Source of the DNA: Marinoscillum sp. 108
Lineage (GTDB): Bacteria; Bacteroidota; Bacteroidia; Cytophagales; Cyclobacteriaceae
DNA length: 64,000 bases
Assembly: GCF_902506655.1 (NCBI RefSeq)
Contig: NZ_LR734817.1
Location: 1-64,000 of the forward strand
Direction of reading: 5' to 3'
Shown here: piece after piece, positions 43,916 through 53,744 of the stretch
How positions within the stretch are numbered: the first letter of the stretch is position 1
Layout: every line of letters starts with the position of its first letter
Made by a program: the position numbers and the translations under genes
Notes under the pieces: model-generated
Database searches by the model: none
Seen by the model: only the letters and a program-made list of their open reading frames with translations
Told to the model about the DNA's origin: nothing

Positions 43916-43937
43916 AACGCCCCTCCTCAGGGGCGTT
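43916..43937 (+). terminator. Rho-independent terminator after permease
   Basis: Stem AACGCCCCT, loop CCTC, arm AGGGGCGTT then CTTT, just after the stop codon, preceded by an A-run so it may act in both directions. Confidence 0.8.
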
Positions 43938-44130
43938 CTTTGGAAATCTTCTATAAACTCAGTTACTATCTAACCCAGGGTATAAACGATATCCAACCTA
44001 AATTCAAAACGTAAGTAAATATCACCCGATTCGAATTTGGTTCAAACTATTACTCGGTGACTAACCTGAATAACTCGATGAACAAGACTGAAGAGCGGTT
44101 AAAGTCGTTCTGACCTTTTGGGGTACTCCT
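43938..44130. other. Spacer between convergent genes
   Basis: Nearly 200 nt without a credible frame or structure beyond the terminator to its left. Confidence 0.4.
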
Positions 44131-45459
44131 CTACTCCTTCACCAACCGCTTCTGTAGTTCCTCCAGCGAAACACCCTTGGTCTCCGGCATCAGGAATATC
44201 ACAAATAGTAACTGCAACACCATAAACCCTGCAAAGAAGATAAAGACCATCCAGGGCTCAAATGTATTGATGAGCACCGCGCCAAAGAGGGTGATCAACG
44301 CCGCAAATACCCAATGGGTACCACAACCCCACGCCTGACCAAAAGCTCTGACCCTATTCGGGAAAATCTCTGAGATAAACACCCAGATCACTGCTCCCTG
44401 GCCTATCGCATGGGAGGCAATAAACATCAGTATGAAGCCCAACTTAAAATTGGCACTGGCCCCCGCATAGAAGCCATATGCCACCATGAGCAAGCTCATA
44501 ATATAACCCACAGAACCTATGTACATCAGCTGCTTTCGGCCTGCTCTGTCGATCAGGTACATCCCCAGAATGGTAAACACCAGATTGACCCCACCTATAG
44601 AAATAGAGCTGAGCAGAGAGTCTGAGGAAGCAAAGCCTGCCTTCTCCAGGATTTCAGGAGCATAATAAAGGATAAAATTGATCCCGGAGAGTTGATTGAA
44701 AAATGCAATCAGAAAAGCCAGCATCAATGGGATGCTGTAGCGTTTGGAAAACACTCCGCCCTGAATAGATTCCGAGGCCTTTCCATCTTTCTCAATTTCC
44801 GCGATCAGCGCCAATGCCTCCTCCTCAGTATTGGTTTTTCTAAGCACCTCCAGGGCCGCATCGTGATCTTTCTGATGGAGAATTAGCCACCTAGGGCTTT
44901 TGGGAACACCCATGATCAGCAAGATATAGGCCAGCGCCGGGATGGCTTCTACGCCCATCATCCATCGCCAGTCATTGATACCATCGAAGCCCTTCAGCAG
45001 ATAATTAGAGATAAAGGCAATGAGTATCCCAAATACTATGTTGAACTGATACAAAGCCACCATCTGCCCTCTGCTCTTGGCCGGAGCTATCTCTGAAGTA
45101 TAAGTGGGTGCGGTGACTGATGAAGCACCTACCCCTAGTCCACCAATAAACCTGAAAAATGAAAATAAATAAGGGTCTGTAGCCAGCGCCGAACCCAAGG
45201 CTGAAATAAAATAGAGGATCCCTATCCAAAACAGTGTGGTCTTCCGTCCATATTTATCAGTAGGGATACCACCTGCGAGGGCTCCTATCACTGTTCCCCA
45301 CAGGGCCATCGACATGATAAAAGTACCATGAAACCAATCTGAGGTATTCCATAGTTGTTTGATGGGCAGGTTGGCACCGGAAATCACGACCGTGTCAAAG
45401 CCGAACAGAAACCCGGCCATGGCCACCACTATTGAATAATAAAGAATTCGTCTATTCAT
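44131..45459 (-). CDS. Sugar porter family MFS transporter
   Basis: 442 residues with 12 predicted transmembrane segments. Sugar-porter signatures: GFLFGFDTVVISGANLPI, GGIPTDKYGRKTTL, RFIGGLGVGASSVTAPTYTSEIAPAKSRGQMVAL, DRAGRKQLM and the C-terminal PETKGVSLEEL. It imports a hexose or pentose with H+ symport. It diverges from a ROK sugar kinase gene, which suggests that the imported sugar is phosphorylated by that kinase. Confidence 0.93.
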   Translation of the reverse strand: MNRRILYYSIVVAMAGFLFGFDTVVISGANLPIKQLWNTSDWFHGTFIMSMALWGTVIGALAGGIPTDKYGRKTTLFWIGILYFISALGSALATDPYLFSFFRFIGGLGVGASSVTAPTYTSEIAPAKSRGQMVALYQFNIVFGILIAFISNYLLKGFDGINDWRWMMGVEAIPALAYILLIMGVPKSPRWLILHQKDHDAALEVLRKTNTEEEALALIAEIEKDGKASESIQGGVFSKRYSIPLMLAFLIAFFNQLSGINFILYYAPEILEKAGFASSDSLLSSISIGGVNLVFTILGMYLIDRAGRKQLMYIGSVGYIMSLLMVAYGFYAGASANFKLGFILMFIASHAIGQGAVIWVFISEIFPNRVRAFGQAWGCGTHWVFAALITLFGAVLINTFEPWMVFIFFAGFMVLQLLFVIFLMPETKGVSLEELQKRLVKE

Positions 45460-45521
45460 GAATGATATTTTTCGGTTAATTTAGGCACATTTAGATACTA
45501 TCATTAAAAAATTCGTAATAT

Positions 45522-46412
45522 ATGCTTTGGGGAATTGACCTGGGAGGCACCAAAATAGAGGGTGTTGTGTTGAATGAATCACATGAAGTACTGGCAAGAG
45601 AGCGTGTGCCCACTGAGGCCGTAAAGGGATTAGAGCACATCATCGGTCAGATTACCAAACTTTTAGACATTTTGGCTGAGCAGGTTGGGGAGCGCCCCAC
45701 TAAACTAGGGATAGGCACACCTGGTTCGGTAGATCCGCAAACCGGTCTTTTAAAGAACAGTAATACCCAGGCGATCAATAATCAGCCGTTTCTTCAATTG
45801 CTTCAGGAAGCATTGAACATTCCCATCAACATTGCCAATGATGCCAACTGCTTTGCTTTGGCAGAAACCGAAATGGGTGCAGTGCATGAGCAATACCCTG
45901 AAGCTAAAGTCATCTTTGGTGTAATCATGGGTACCGGAACAGGTGGCGGCATTGTCATCAATGGAAAAGTACTCAACGGCCGGCAGGGAATTGGTGGTGA
46001 ATGGGGTCACACCTTTCTGGATCTGAGTGGTGGCGATTGCTACTGTGGGGATAAAGGCTGTGCAGAACGGATTCTGGCAGGCCCCTCACTGGAACGCTAT
46101 TATTTCGAGCAGTCCGGCAACAAAAGACCTCTGAAGGATATCTATGCCGACTATAAAGCAGGCATCGACCCGATCGCTCAAAAAACCATCGATCGCCTCA
46201 TACACTTTTTTGGATTGGGGCTTTCCAATGTGGTGAATGTGCTGGATCCGGATGTCATTGTGATCGGCGGTGGAGTTTCAAACCTTGATGTACTATTCAA
46301 TGAAGCGGTGGACTCCCTCAAAAAGCACGTTTTTAACCCATCGTTCAATACTCCCATTATCAAACCGAAACTAGGAGATAGTGCCGGAGTATTTGGTGCA
46401 GCTCTGCTGTAG
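45522..46412 (+). CDS. ROK family sugar kinase (glucokinase/fructokinase type)
   Basis: 296 residues, ROK family: ATP motif IDLGGTKIEGVVL, NIANDANCFALAE with the catalytic Asp, VIMGTGTGGGIVING, and the zinc-binding cluster GGDCYCGDKGCAERILAGP (His and three Cys, with GEWGHTFLD just before). The Zn motif is typical of ROK kinases rather than repressors. No DNA-binding domain. Divergent from the sugar transporter. Confidence 0.92.
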   Translation: MLWGIDLGGTKIEGVVLNESHEVLARERVPTEAVKGLEHIIGQITKLLDILAEQVGERPTKLGIGTPGSVDPQTGLLKNSNTQAINNQPFLQLLQEALNIPINIANDANCFALAETEMGAVHEQYPEAKVIFGVIMGTGTGGGIVINGKVLNGRQGIGGEWGHTFLDLSGGDCYCGDKGCAERILAGPSLERYYFEQSGNKRPLKDIYADYKAGIDPIAQKTIDRLIHFFGLGLSNVVNVLDPDVIVIGGGVSNLDVLFNEAVDSLKKHVFNPSFNTPIIKPKLGDSAGVFGAALL

Positions 46413-46442
46413 GGCCAGGATAGAACGCAACCAAAACCTGAT

Positions 46443-47027
46443 ATGAAAAAGTACTTTGCTGATGGTCTGCTTATCGTATTCAGTGTGCTATTCGCACTCC
46501 TCATCAATAAACTATACACTGATTATCAGACGAATCAGAAGAAAGAGTTTGCGCTCAGGAGTATCAAACAAGAGCTAGAACAAAACCTGGCCATTGTACA
46601 AACCTGGAAAGAAAGGCACTCGGCCATCAGGGACAAGCTCAGTGAAGTGAACGAGGGTAAAAACGACACTTTGAAGCAGCAGTTGCGACAGTATCCGTTT
46701 TTCAACTTTGGAGTACTCACCAATGGCCAAAGCCTGATCAACGAAATCATGATCAATACCGCCTGGGAGACCTCAAAGACCACTGGCATTATCTCTGAGT
46801 TTGATTTCAAAACGACCGAAAAGCTCACATACGTTTACCTCATGCAGGAGGTAATCACAGACAGAACCATCACCAACATCCTGGATTTATACTTTGATAT
46901 GGAAACTCACAAAATCGAAAATCTGGACCCTGTTCTGATCCAGTTTGAACTACGTTTTGGGGAATTGGCAGGCCAGGAGTATTTGCTGGAACACCTCTAT
47001 GAGGACGCCATTTCACAACTAAACTGA
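46443..47027 (+). CDS. Hypothetical protein with one TM and a coiled coil
   Basis: 194 residues. One transmembrane segment (DGLLIVFSVLFALLINKLY, ~residues 6-24) and then a charged helix with heptad-like spacing (KKEFALRSIKQELEQNLAIVQTWKERHSAIRDKLSEV). The rest is mostly helical. It resembles Bacteroidota proteins of the DUF6090 type but the family is not certain. 30 nt downstream of the ROK gene, 6 nt before the SnoaL-like gene. Confidence 0.65.
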   Translation: MKKYFADGLLIVFSVLFALLINKLYTDYQTNQKKEFALRSIKQELEQNLAIVQTWKERHSAIRDKLSEVNEGKNDTLKQQLRQYPFFNFGVLTNGQSLINEIMINTAWETSKTTGIISEFDFKTTEKLTYVYLMQEVITDRTITNILDLYFDMETHKIENLDPVLIQFELRFGELAGQEYLLEHLYEDAISQLN

Positions 47028-47033
47028 CCTCCG

Positions 47034-47405
47034 ATGATCAAACCCAAAGCACTTGTACAAAAATGGGTGGATTTATTCAATACCGCGGATGCCCAGGGCC
47101 TTGCCAACCTGTATCATGACGATGCCATCAACCATCAGGTAGCCAATGAGCCCATTTCCGGTAAGCCTGCCATTTACGAAATGTTTAAGTCAGAGTTTGC
47201 ACAGGCAGAAATGACCTGTGTGGTGGAGCAAATACTCGAGGATGGTGAGTGGGCCATCCTGGAATGGAAAGACCCTCTTGGCCTGAGAGGCTGTGGATTT
47301 TTCCAGGTGATTGAGGGAAAAATCCAGCTTCAGCGCGGATACTGGGACAAACTCTCCTTTCTCAGACAACATGACCTGCCTATACCACCCATGTCGGAAA
47401 CTTAA
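47034..47405 (+). CDS. SnoaL-like/NTF2 family protein
   Basis: 123 residues with the cone-shaped NTF2 fold: FNTADAQGLANLYHDDAINHQVANEPISGKPAIYEMF at the start and CGFFQVIEGKIQLQRGYWDK at the end. Small-molecule-binding or isomerase fold; no substrate can be read. The last base of its TAA is the first of the next ATG. Confidence 0.85.
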   Translation: MIKPKALVQKWVDLFNTADAQGLANLYHDDAINHQVANEPISGKPAIYEMFKSEFAQAEMTCVVEQILEDGEWAILEWKDPLGLRGCGFFQVIEGKIQLQRGYWDKLSFLRQHDLPIPPMSET

Positions 47406-48541
47406 TGATTTCGCCACAAGCATCCGGAGCATTCAAGGCTTTCGCAGAAAGTAAAGCATCAAGTCTGCTGCTTATACTCCTCTGGTTGCTGGCACAACTA
47501 ATTGCTTACCTGCTCTTTGGTATACAAACCCCCGTAGATACCAAAGAGTATATGACCGATGCATTATCCATCAGCTCGGGTGCATGGCCCTCAGATCACA
47601 CCTTTTGGTATAGTGGATACTCCTCGCTGCTGGCCTTGATCCATTGGTTTGGAGCACCATATGAAGTGATCATTTGGATACAGCTAATGGCGTCTGCTCT
47701 GGCTGCTGCAACACTGTATCGCCTGGCTCAGCTCTGGGGAGGAGAGTCGTCTGCATTTATCGCCACATTACTTTACATCGGGTGGCTGGAGATTCACCAG
47801 TGGACCATGATCCTTTATACAGATTCCCTGTTTACAAGTTTGATCATCTTGTCTGTATATGCCATCTATTTTTCACACCATCACTTACAATATTTGGGTG
47901 CATTCATACTCATCCTCCTCACAGCGTTTATCAGGCCTGTTGGGGCACTCTTTCTGGTGTCCCTTTTGAGTGCTATGCTTTTTCACTCCAGCGTAAAAAC
48001 CACTCCCGTTCCCTATCGCATCGGCATTGGCCTGATCGTTCTTGCAGGGTTCCTCATTTTACTCAACTTTATTTTGAGGGATTATGTGTCTTCGTTTATC
48101 AATAGCTACTCACAGGCCGAAATCATTTATCCAGGCCGTAGCATCCTTACACCTCCAAAATCGCTGGAGATCCCCGACACAGATTTGCAACCATTGGTTC
48201 GCCTTGTTTCTTTCATGGTTTACAATCCCCTCTACTTCCTTCAGCTGTCTCTTATCAAAGGCTTACTCTATCTGGGTCATGTAAAACCTTACTTTTCCAT
48301 CATACACAATCTGATCATTGTGCTATCACTCTACCCGATCTATTATTTCAGTATCAGAGGATGGAAATCAGTCAAAATGAACCCACTCAAGGCATTCATC
48401 ACCGTATTCATCAGTAGCCAGATATTAATGATCAGCTTCACCTCCGAGAATTGGGATGGGCGATTTCTCCTGCCGGTACTTCCCTGGATTTTCCTGATGG
48501 CATCTATTGGACTGAGTCGTTCGTTTTTCGAATCTGAATGA
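47405..48541 (+). CDS. GT-C type membrane glycosyltransferase-like protein
   Basis: 378 residues with about nine transmembrane segments. The first periplasmic loop has DTKEYMTDALSI, the acidic pair expected in GT-C/PMT-like (family 39/83) glycosyltransferases, then YSGYSSLLALIHW. These enzymes use polyprenyl-phosphate sugars. No polysaccharide gene cluster is near, so the acceptor is unknown. Overlaps the SnoaL-like stop by 1 nt. Confidence 0.7.
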   Translation: MISPQASGAFKAFAESKASSLLLILLWLLAQLIAYLLFGIQTPVDTKEYMTDALSISSGAWPSDHTFWYSGYSSLLALIHWFGAPYEVIIWIQLMASALAAATLYRLAQLWGGESSAFIATLLYIGWLEIHQWTMILYTDSLFTSLIILSVYAIYFSHHHLQYLGAFILILLTAFIRPVGALFLVSLLSAMLFHSSVKTTPVPYRIGIGLIVLAGFLILLNFILRDYVSSFINSYSQAEIIYPGRSILTPPKSLEIPDTDLQPLVRLVSFMVYNPLYFLQLSLIKGLLYLGHVKPYFSIIHNLIIVLSLYPIYYFSIRGWKSVKMNPLKAFITVFISSQILMISFTSENWDGRFLLPVLPWIFLMASIGLSRSFFESE

Positions 48542-48605
48542 AAGCGTCTTCACGCAGGACGGGAGCATTCGTCAGGACCCGTCTTACAATCCTAATTTCA
48601 GCGAT

Positions 48606-48642
48606 AAAAAGCGGCATCAGATGTAATCTGGTGCCGCTTTTT
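48606..48642. terminator. Bidirectional terminator
   Basis: Stem AAAAAGCGGCA(TCAGAT) with complement (ATCTGG)TGCCGCTTTTT, loop GTA. Lies between the GT-C gene and the HxlR gene, which converge. Confidence 0.88.
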
Positions 48643-48681
48643 CACTTTCGCATCCCGTCTCATCGGGGCAAATCTGTGGGA

Positions 48682-49041
48682 TCATTTCCCAAAAATACGC
48701 TTGCGGTGCTGCACTCCCCACTCCACCATCGGCTCCAGTACTTGCTTGAGTGACCGACCGGAGGCGGTCAGTTCATACTCCACCGTAACAGGGGTCGTTG
48801 GATGCACCGTTCTACTCACAATTCCATTCACCTCCAACTCTTTTAGCTCCTTGGAAAGCATTCTGGGGGTGATTTTAGCAATATCGCGCTCCAATTCCTT
48901 AAAGCGCTTCTTGCCATACATCAGCGACCCAATGATGGGTAGCTTCCACTTACCACTGATCACATTGAGCGTGTCATTGATCGCCAGTACGAAATGCGAG
49001 GAACAACTCTTTACTTCCTCCAACTCTGAAACTATACTCAT
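48682..49041 (-). CDS. HxlR family transcriptional regulator
   Basis: 119 residues from the ATG at 49041; the longer frame starting at 49068 would run through an operator-like palindrome. Winged helix with the HxlR signature VISGKWKLPIIGSLMYGKKRFKELERDIAKITPRMLSKELKELEVNGIVSRTV, preceded by a cysteine (SCSSHF) as in redox- or quinone-sensing members. Divergent from the DoxX gene, its probable target. Confidence 0.92.
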   Translation of the reverse strand: MSIVSELEEVKSCSSHFVLAINDTLNVISGKWKLPIIGSLMYGKKRFKELERDIAKITPRMLSKELKELEVNGIVSRTVHPTTPVTVEYELTASGRSLKQVLEPMVEWGVQHRKRIFGK

Positions 49042-49059
49042 ATACTTGATTTTCAGGTT

Positions 49060-49077
49060 ACTATACAAAAGTATAGT
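49060..49077. promoter_or_regulatory. Candidate HxlR operator
   Basis: Perfect inverted repeat ACTATAC-AAAA-GTATAGT, 18 nt upstream of the chosen HxlR start and in the intergenic region before the divergent DoxX gene. Further TATAC half-sites lie beside it. Confidence 0.5.
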
Positions 49078-49220
49078 GATATACTACAGTAAATAGGTTA
49101 CTAATATATAGCAGCATTCTTAGTTTTGCCGTATTAAACAGATACAAACGAGAAAAATGAGACTCAGGTACAGACTCAGCTCCCTTTTCTCTTCATAACT
49201 CATTCAAATTCAACAAAAAG

Positions 49221-49598
49221 ATGAAAAAAGACAAAATTATCTACTGGGCCACCACCGGAATCATTTCGTTGATGATGCTCTTTGCAGCGTTTTCCTATTT
49301 CACAGACGAAAACGTGAAAAACGCCATGAGCACGCACCTTGGTTTCCCGGATTATTTCAGAGTGGAGCTAGGCATTGCGAAAGTACTGGGTGCCCTGGCC
49401 CTGATTCTGCCTATGGTCCCCACCAGGCTTAAGGAGTTTGCTTACTTTGGGTTTGCCCTCACTTTTGTGTCGGCATTCTATGCGCATCTCTCCAGCGGTG
49501 ATCCCCTGGCAGCCTCTATAGGTCCTATAGTGTTTTTGGGCGTTCTGGCAGTGTCTTATGTGTATTTCCAAAAGCGAACATCATTGGCACAATCCTAA
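49221..49598 (+). CDS. DoxX family membrane protein
   Basis: 125 residues with four transmembrane helices and the DoxX-like pattern STHLGFPDYFRVELGIAKVLGALALILPMVP and FAYFGFALTFVSAFYAHLSSGD. Members often take part in redox or thiol stress responses. Its divergent arrangement with HxlR and the shared palindrome suggest control by that regulator. Confidence 0.88.
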   Translation: MKKDKIIYWATTGIISLMMLFAAFSYFTDENVKNAMSTHLGFPDYFRVELGIAKVLGALALILPMVPTRLKEFAYFGFALTFVSAFYAHLSSGDPLAASIGPIVFLGVLAVSYVYFQKRTSLAQS

Positions 49599-49600
49599 GC

Positions 49601-49637
49601 GCAACCAGAGACAAAAAACAACCAGAGACAAAAAAAG
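49601..49637. repeat. Short tandem duplication
   Basis: The 16-nt unit CAACCAGAGACAAAAA occurs twice in tandem between the DoxX stop codon and the terminator. Probably a recent slippage product. Confidence 0.6.
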
Positions 49638-49667
49638 GGCCCATTCCTACCGGAATGGGCCCTTTTT
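49632..49667. terminator. Bidirectional terminator
   Basis: Stem AAAAAGGGCCCATTCC, loop TACC, arm GGAATGGGCCCTTTTT. It ends both the DoxX gene and the convergent ABC-F gene. Confidence 0.92.
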
Positions 49668-49680
49668 CATAACCAATGAT

Positions 49681-51564
49681 TTAAACCCCGGCCTTGTCAG
49701 ACAACTCCAGCCAGCGCATTTCTTTCTCCTCAATGGAATCCCTGATGGCCTCCAGCTCTTCAGCAAGCTTCTGCAATTCCTCAAAATCCGTCTTTTGATT
49801 CATCAGCGCTGTTTTGGCATCCCTTTCCTTTTCTAGTTTGGCTATTTCTCCTTCCAGCTTATCGTATTCGCGCTGCTCATTGTAGGATAGTTTCTTTTTC
49901 TCGGTTTTCACTGGCTCCGCAGGTGCAGGACTCTTATCCGTTGACTTTTTAGGTGCTTCTTCCTTTTTGGCCAGTTTTCCCCCTTGCTCCCTGAAGTCGG
50001 TATAGTTACCCGGGAAGTCTCGCACTTGTCCCTCCCCTTCAAATATGAACAGGTGATCAGTCAGTTTATCCATGAAGTAACGATCGTGAGAAACAATCAT
50101 CAGACAACCCTCAAAATTGTCCAGATAATCCTCCAGAACATTCAGGGTCATCAGGTCCAGATCGTTGGTAGGCTCATCGAGAATCAGGAAGTTGGGATTG
50201 TTCATCAGCACGCGGAGCAGCTGCAGTCTGCGGCGCTCCCCTCCACTCAGCTTACCCACCATGTTAAACTGCATTTTTGGAGGAAATAAGAATTGATTCA
50301 GGAGCTGAGAAGCAGTGATCACCGAACCATCAGCCATCTTGATCACCTCTGCCACTTCCTTGATCACATCTATCACCCGACTGTTGGGGTTGAATATCTG
50401 CTCCTCCTGGGTGTAGTAGCCAAACTTGGTGGTCTGCCCCAATTCCATATTGCCACTATCCGGCAATATATTGCCAATCAGGAGGTTTAGAAAGGTGGAT
50501 TTACCCACGCCATTAGGGCCCACTATACCCACTCGTTCTTTCCGCTGAAAGGTGTGCTCAAAATTCTCGAGGATTTTGATCTTGTCGAACCGCTTGGAAA
50601 CGTGCTCCATCACAAGAATCTTTTTACCCTGACGCTCACCTTTCAGATTAACCTCCATCTCTGCGCGCTGTATTCCCTTCGAGGCTTTTTCTTTGGTTTC
50701 ATAAAAAGCATCTACCCGATACTTGGCCTTGGTGCCCCTGGCTTTCGGCTGCCTGCGCATCCACTCCAGTTCTTTTCTCAGCAGGTTCTTGGCTTTATCT
50801 ACCGTAGCAGCATCCTGTGCTTCGCGCTCGGCCTTTTTCTCCAAAAAGTTTTGATAGTTGCCTTTGTATCTAAAAAGCTCGCCCTGATCAATCTCCATGA
50901 TCTCATTGGTCACTCTATCCAGAAAGTACCGGTCGTGGGTCACCATCAGAAGGGTAAGATTGGCTGTAGCCAGGTAGCTTTCCAGCCACTCTATCACGTC
51001 CAGGTCCAGATGGTTAGTGGGCTCATCCAAAATCAAAAAATCCGGCTTCACTACTAGCGCACGGGCCAAAGCCACCCGCTTTCGTTGCCCACCAGATAGC
51101 TCACCCATCTTTTGCTCCAGATCATGCAGCCCCAATTCGCCTAACAATTGCTTTACCTGACTTTCATAATCCCAGGCATTCAGCTGATCCATTCGCTCCA
51201 GAACATCTGTGAGGTCAGGCGCATTTTCAGGATCCACGGTAGCCTTGTGTATGGCTATCTCATAGTCCCGGATCACATTAAGTTCTTCAATATCTTCAGC
51301 AAAAACCGCTTGTACAATGTTGTCATTGTCGTCAAACTCCGGACTCTGTGGCACCATGGCCACCCGCACGCCTTTTCTAAAAGACACCTCCCCACGATCC
51401 GGAGGCTCTATCCCCGCAATAATCTTCAGTAGGGTGGACTTCCCACAACCGTTCACTCCCACCAAAGCGGCCTTTTGGCCTTGCTCCAGTCCAAAAGTTA
51501 GATTCTCAAATAGCTGGCGTTCATCATAATTTTTGGCCAGATTTTCCACGGATAGATTATTCAT
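49681..51564 (-). CDS. ABC-F family ATPase (Uup-like)
   Basis: 627 residues with two ABC domains joined by a linker and no membrane part. Walker A GVNGCGKST and GPNGVGKST, signatures LSGGQRKRVALARALV and LSGGERRRLQLLRVLM, Walker B LILDEPTNHLDL and LILDEPTNDLDL. A C-terminal charged coiled coil (residues ~550-625) is typical of the Uup group. ABC-F proteins act on stalled ribosomes or translation quality control. Confidence 0.93.
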   Translation of the reverse strand: MNNLSVENLAKNYDERQLFENLTFGLEQGQKAALVGVNGCGKSTLLKIIAGIEPPDRGEVSFRKGVRVAMVPQSPEFDDNDNIVQAVFAEDIEELNVIRDYEIAIHKATVDPENAPDLTDVLERMDQLNAWDYESQVKQLLGELGLHDLEQKMGELSGGQRKRVALARALVVKPDFLILDEPTNHLDLDVIEWLESYLATANLTLLMVTHDRYFLDRVTNEIMEIDQGELFRYKGNYQNFLEKKAEREAQDAATVDKAKNLLRKELEWMRRQPKARGTKAKYRVDAFYETKEKASKGIQRAEMEVNLKGERQGKKILVMEHVSKRFDKIKILENFEHTFQRKERVGIVGPNGVGKSTFLNLLIGNILPDSGNMELGQTTKFGYYTQEEQIFNPNSRVIDVIKEVAEVIKMADGSVITASQLLNQFLFPPKMQFNMVGKLSGGERRRLQLLRVLMNNPNFLILDEPTNDLDLMTLNVLEDYLDNFEGCLMIVSHDRYFMDKLTDHLFIFEGEGQVRDFPGNYTDFREQGGKLAKKEEAPKKSTDKSPAPAEPVKTEKKKLSYNEQREYDKLEGEIAKLEKERDAKTALMNQKTDFEELQKLAEELEAIRDSIEEKEMRWLELSDKAGV

Positions 51565-51718
51565 GGCGCAAAGGTATTTGAGTTTACCTTCTCCATGACG
51601 ATAAGTATCTAAAGAGATTATGATTTACTCTGGCCCACGGATCAAATACCCTTATCGTTTGGGTGACCTACTTTTGTCATTTTAGTATATTCGAACCTTC
51701 AAAAACTCCAATGACCAT

Positions 51719-53506
51719 ATGCTCAGAATACTCTTTGCGCTGTTGATACTTACTGGCTTCAGTCAAATAAAAGCTCAAACTCCCGTCCGCTACAGCCTTG
51801 GGCTGGACAACATACATCATCATGAACTTCGCATCACCGCAACCTTCTCTGATCTCACAGGAGAAACCCTGGAAATCAGGATGCCAAATGCTTCACCCGG
51901 CAGGTATGCCGCACACAACTTTGTGAAAAATGTTTATGAAGAAATGGCTTTTGATGCCGCAGGTAATCAACTGCCCTTAAAACGAATTACTCCCTTTTCC
52001 TGGGAAATTCCTGTAACTGAAGGCATCGTGAACTTTGCATACACCCTCTACGGAAACCACGCTGATGGCACCTACATGGGCATAGATGCCAAAAAGATCC
52101 ACATGAACATGCCTCCTACATTTGTCTATGCTCCGGAACTTCAGGATCGGGAAATAGAGCTCATTATTCCTGCCAGTAACCCCGAATGGGAGGTGGCCAC
52201 TCAGCTCATCAAAAAAAATGATTCTACTTTCAGCGCGCCTGATTACTACTACTTTTATGATAGCCCTACCCTGGTGGGTGAAATCTCATGGAGGCGTTGG
52301 GATGTAGAAGGGCAAACAATAGAGATAGCCATGATGCATGAAGGCACGGAAGCCGAGTTGGACAGTTATACCGAATGGGTAAAAAAGGTGGTAAAGAAAC
52401 AGCAAGAGATTTATGGCTCCCTACCAAAATTTGATTTTGGCAAATACACCTTTCTGGTAGCCTACAACCCATGGGTAGATGGAGATGCGATGGAACACCG
52501 AAACTCTACTGTCTGCACTGGCACGGGTAGTCTCAGGGCCAACGCTCATCAATATATTAGTACCATTGCTCATGAGTTTTTCCATGCATGGAATATCGAA
52601 CGAATTAGACCTGCCTCATTAGAACCCTTTGATTTCGATGTACCCAATCTATCGGAGGCACTGTGGTTTGGTGAGGGCTTCACCTCCTATTTCGAGAAGT
52701 TGGTACTGACCCGGGCCAAAATACTGGAGCCAGAGCAATACATCAAAGGGCTTGTAGGTGGGCTGAATTATGTACTCAACAGCCCGGGGCGTTCCTTTAG
52801 AGGACCGATAGAGATGAGTCACAATGCACCGTTTACGGACGCCGGTACAGCCAATGATGAGACCAACTACGCCAACAACTTCATTAGCTACTACAGCTAT
52901 GGTGCAGTGCTGGGGCTGGGACTTGACCTCACCCTGCGTACGAAGTATGATAAAACGCTGGATGAGTACATGCGGGCAGTATGGCTGGAGTTTGGGCAGA
53001 CGGAGATTCCATACACTATGGCCGACCTGCAAAAAGTACTGGGCGAGCTGACCAGGGACCCTGGATTTGCGGCAGCTTTCTTCGAGCGTCAAATTTATGA
53101 CAGCAACCTTCCCGACTTTGAAGCACTATTCGCAGAGTTTGGCATCAAAATGTCCCTCCAAAACCCAGGTTCAGCCTACTTTGGCAATCCTAAACTGGAC
53201 GATGATGGTTATGTACAAAGCACCATCTTGCGTGGTACCGCTTTCTATGAGGCTGGTATAGAAAAAGGTGATCAGATCCTAACTATGAATGGAAGAGAGA
53301 TCAGTACAACCAGCGACCTCAACAGAGTCATTAATTCATTGGAAATAGGAAAAGAATATACGGTGACTTATAAGCAGTTTGGTAAGGAAAAAACGGGAAC
53401 ATTCACAACAGTGCAGGATCCGAGAATAACACTCTCCTATCTCTCCAATGACAAACTCAAGAAAGCAGTGATCAAAAGGAGAAACCGCTGGCTGCACCTT
53501 GAGTGA
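51719..53506 (+). CDS. M61 family metallopeptidase with PDZ domain
   Basis: 595 residues. Signal peptide LRILFALLILTGFSQIKAQ, then the M61 N-terminal domain (RISMPNASPGRY-like segment LEIRMPNASPGRYAAHNFV), the catalytic gluzincin motif TIAHEFFHAWNIERIRP with the third ligand WFGEGFTSY, and a C-terminal PDZ domain (GIEKGDQILTMNGREIST). Glycyl aminopeptidase-like periplasmic enzyme. Typical size for the family. Confidence 0.93.
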   Translation: MLRILFALLILTGFSQIKAQTPVRYSLGLDNIHHHELRITATFSDLTGETLEIRMPNASPGRYAAHNFVKNVYEEMAFDAAGNQLPLKRITPFSWEIPVTEGIVNFAYTLYGNHADGTYMGIDAKKIHMNMPPTFVYAPELQDREIELIIPASNPEWEVATQLIKKNDSTFSAPDYYYFYDSPTLVGEISWRRWDVEGQTIEIAMMHEGTEAELDSYTEWVKKVVKKQQEIYGSLPKFDFGKYTFLVAYNPWVDGDAMEHRNSTVCTGTGSLRANAHQYISTIAHEFFHAWNIERIRPASLEPFDFDVPNLSEALWFGEGFTSYFEKLVLTRAKILEPEQYIKGLVGGLNYVLNSPGRSFRGPIEMSHNAPFTDAGTANDETNYANNFISYYSYGAVLGLGLDLTLRTKYDKTLDEYMRAVWLEFGQTEIPYTMADLQKVLGELTRDPGFAAAFFERQIYDSNLPDFEALFAEFGIKMSLQNPGSAYFGNPKLDDDGYVQSTILRGTAFYEAGIEKGDQILTMNGREISTTSDLNRVINSLEIGKEYTVTYKQFGKEKTGTFTTVQDPRITLSYLSNDKLKKAVIKRRNRWLHLE

Positions 53507-53645
53507 GTGAAAAAGAAAAGCGCGACCCCCTCTCGGGAGCCGCGCCATCTATCACCGCCTAACCTAACCTTAATGTTTTTGATCGAATTCTATACCTAAA
53601 CTCTGGATGTTGGCTTTTGGTTCACAACGTTTCAACTTTTTTTTC

Positions 53646-53667
53646 AAATGTAGCTGCGGCTACATTT
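53646..53667. promoter_or_regulatory. Inverted repeat upstream of msrA
   Basis: Perfect hairpin AAATGTAGC-TGCG-GCTACATTT about 78 nt before the msrA start, preceded by a T-run. Could be an operator or part of a leader; the T-run lies on the wrong side for a + strand terminator. Confidence 0.35.
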
Positions 53668-53744
53668 ACCTTCCAATTTCCAGGTCGGTTTCATCGATAT
53701 AAACTGTTTTTGCGTAGCAATGTTGTATCATAAACAGTATTAAT

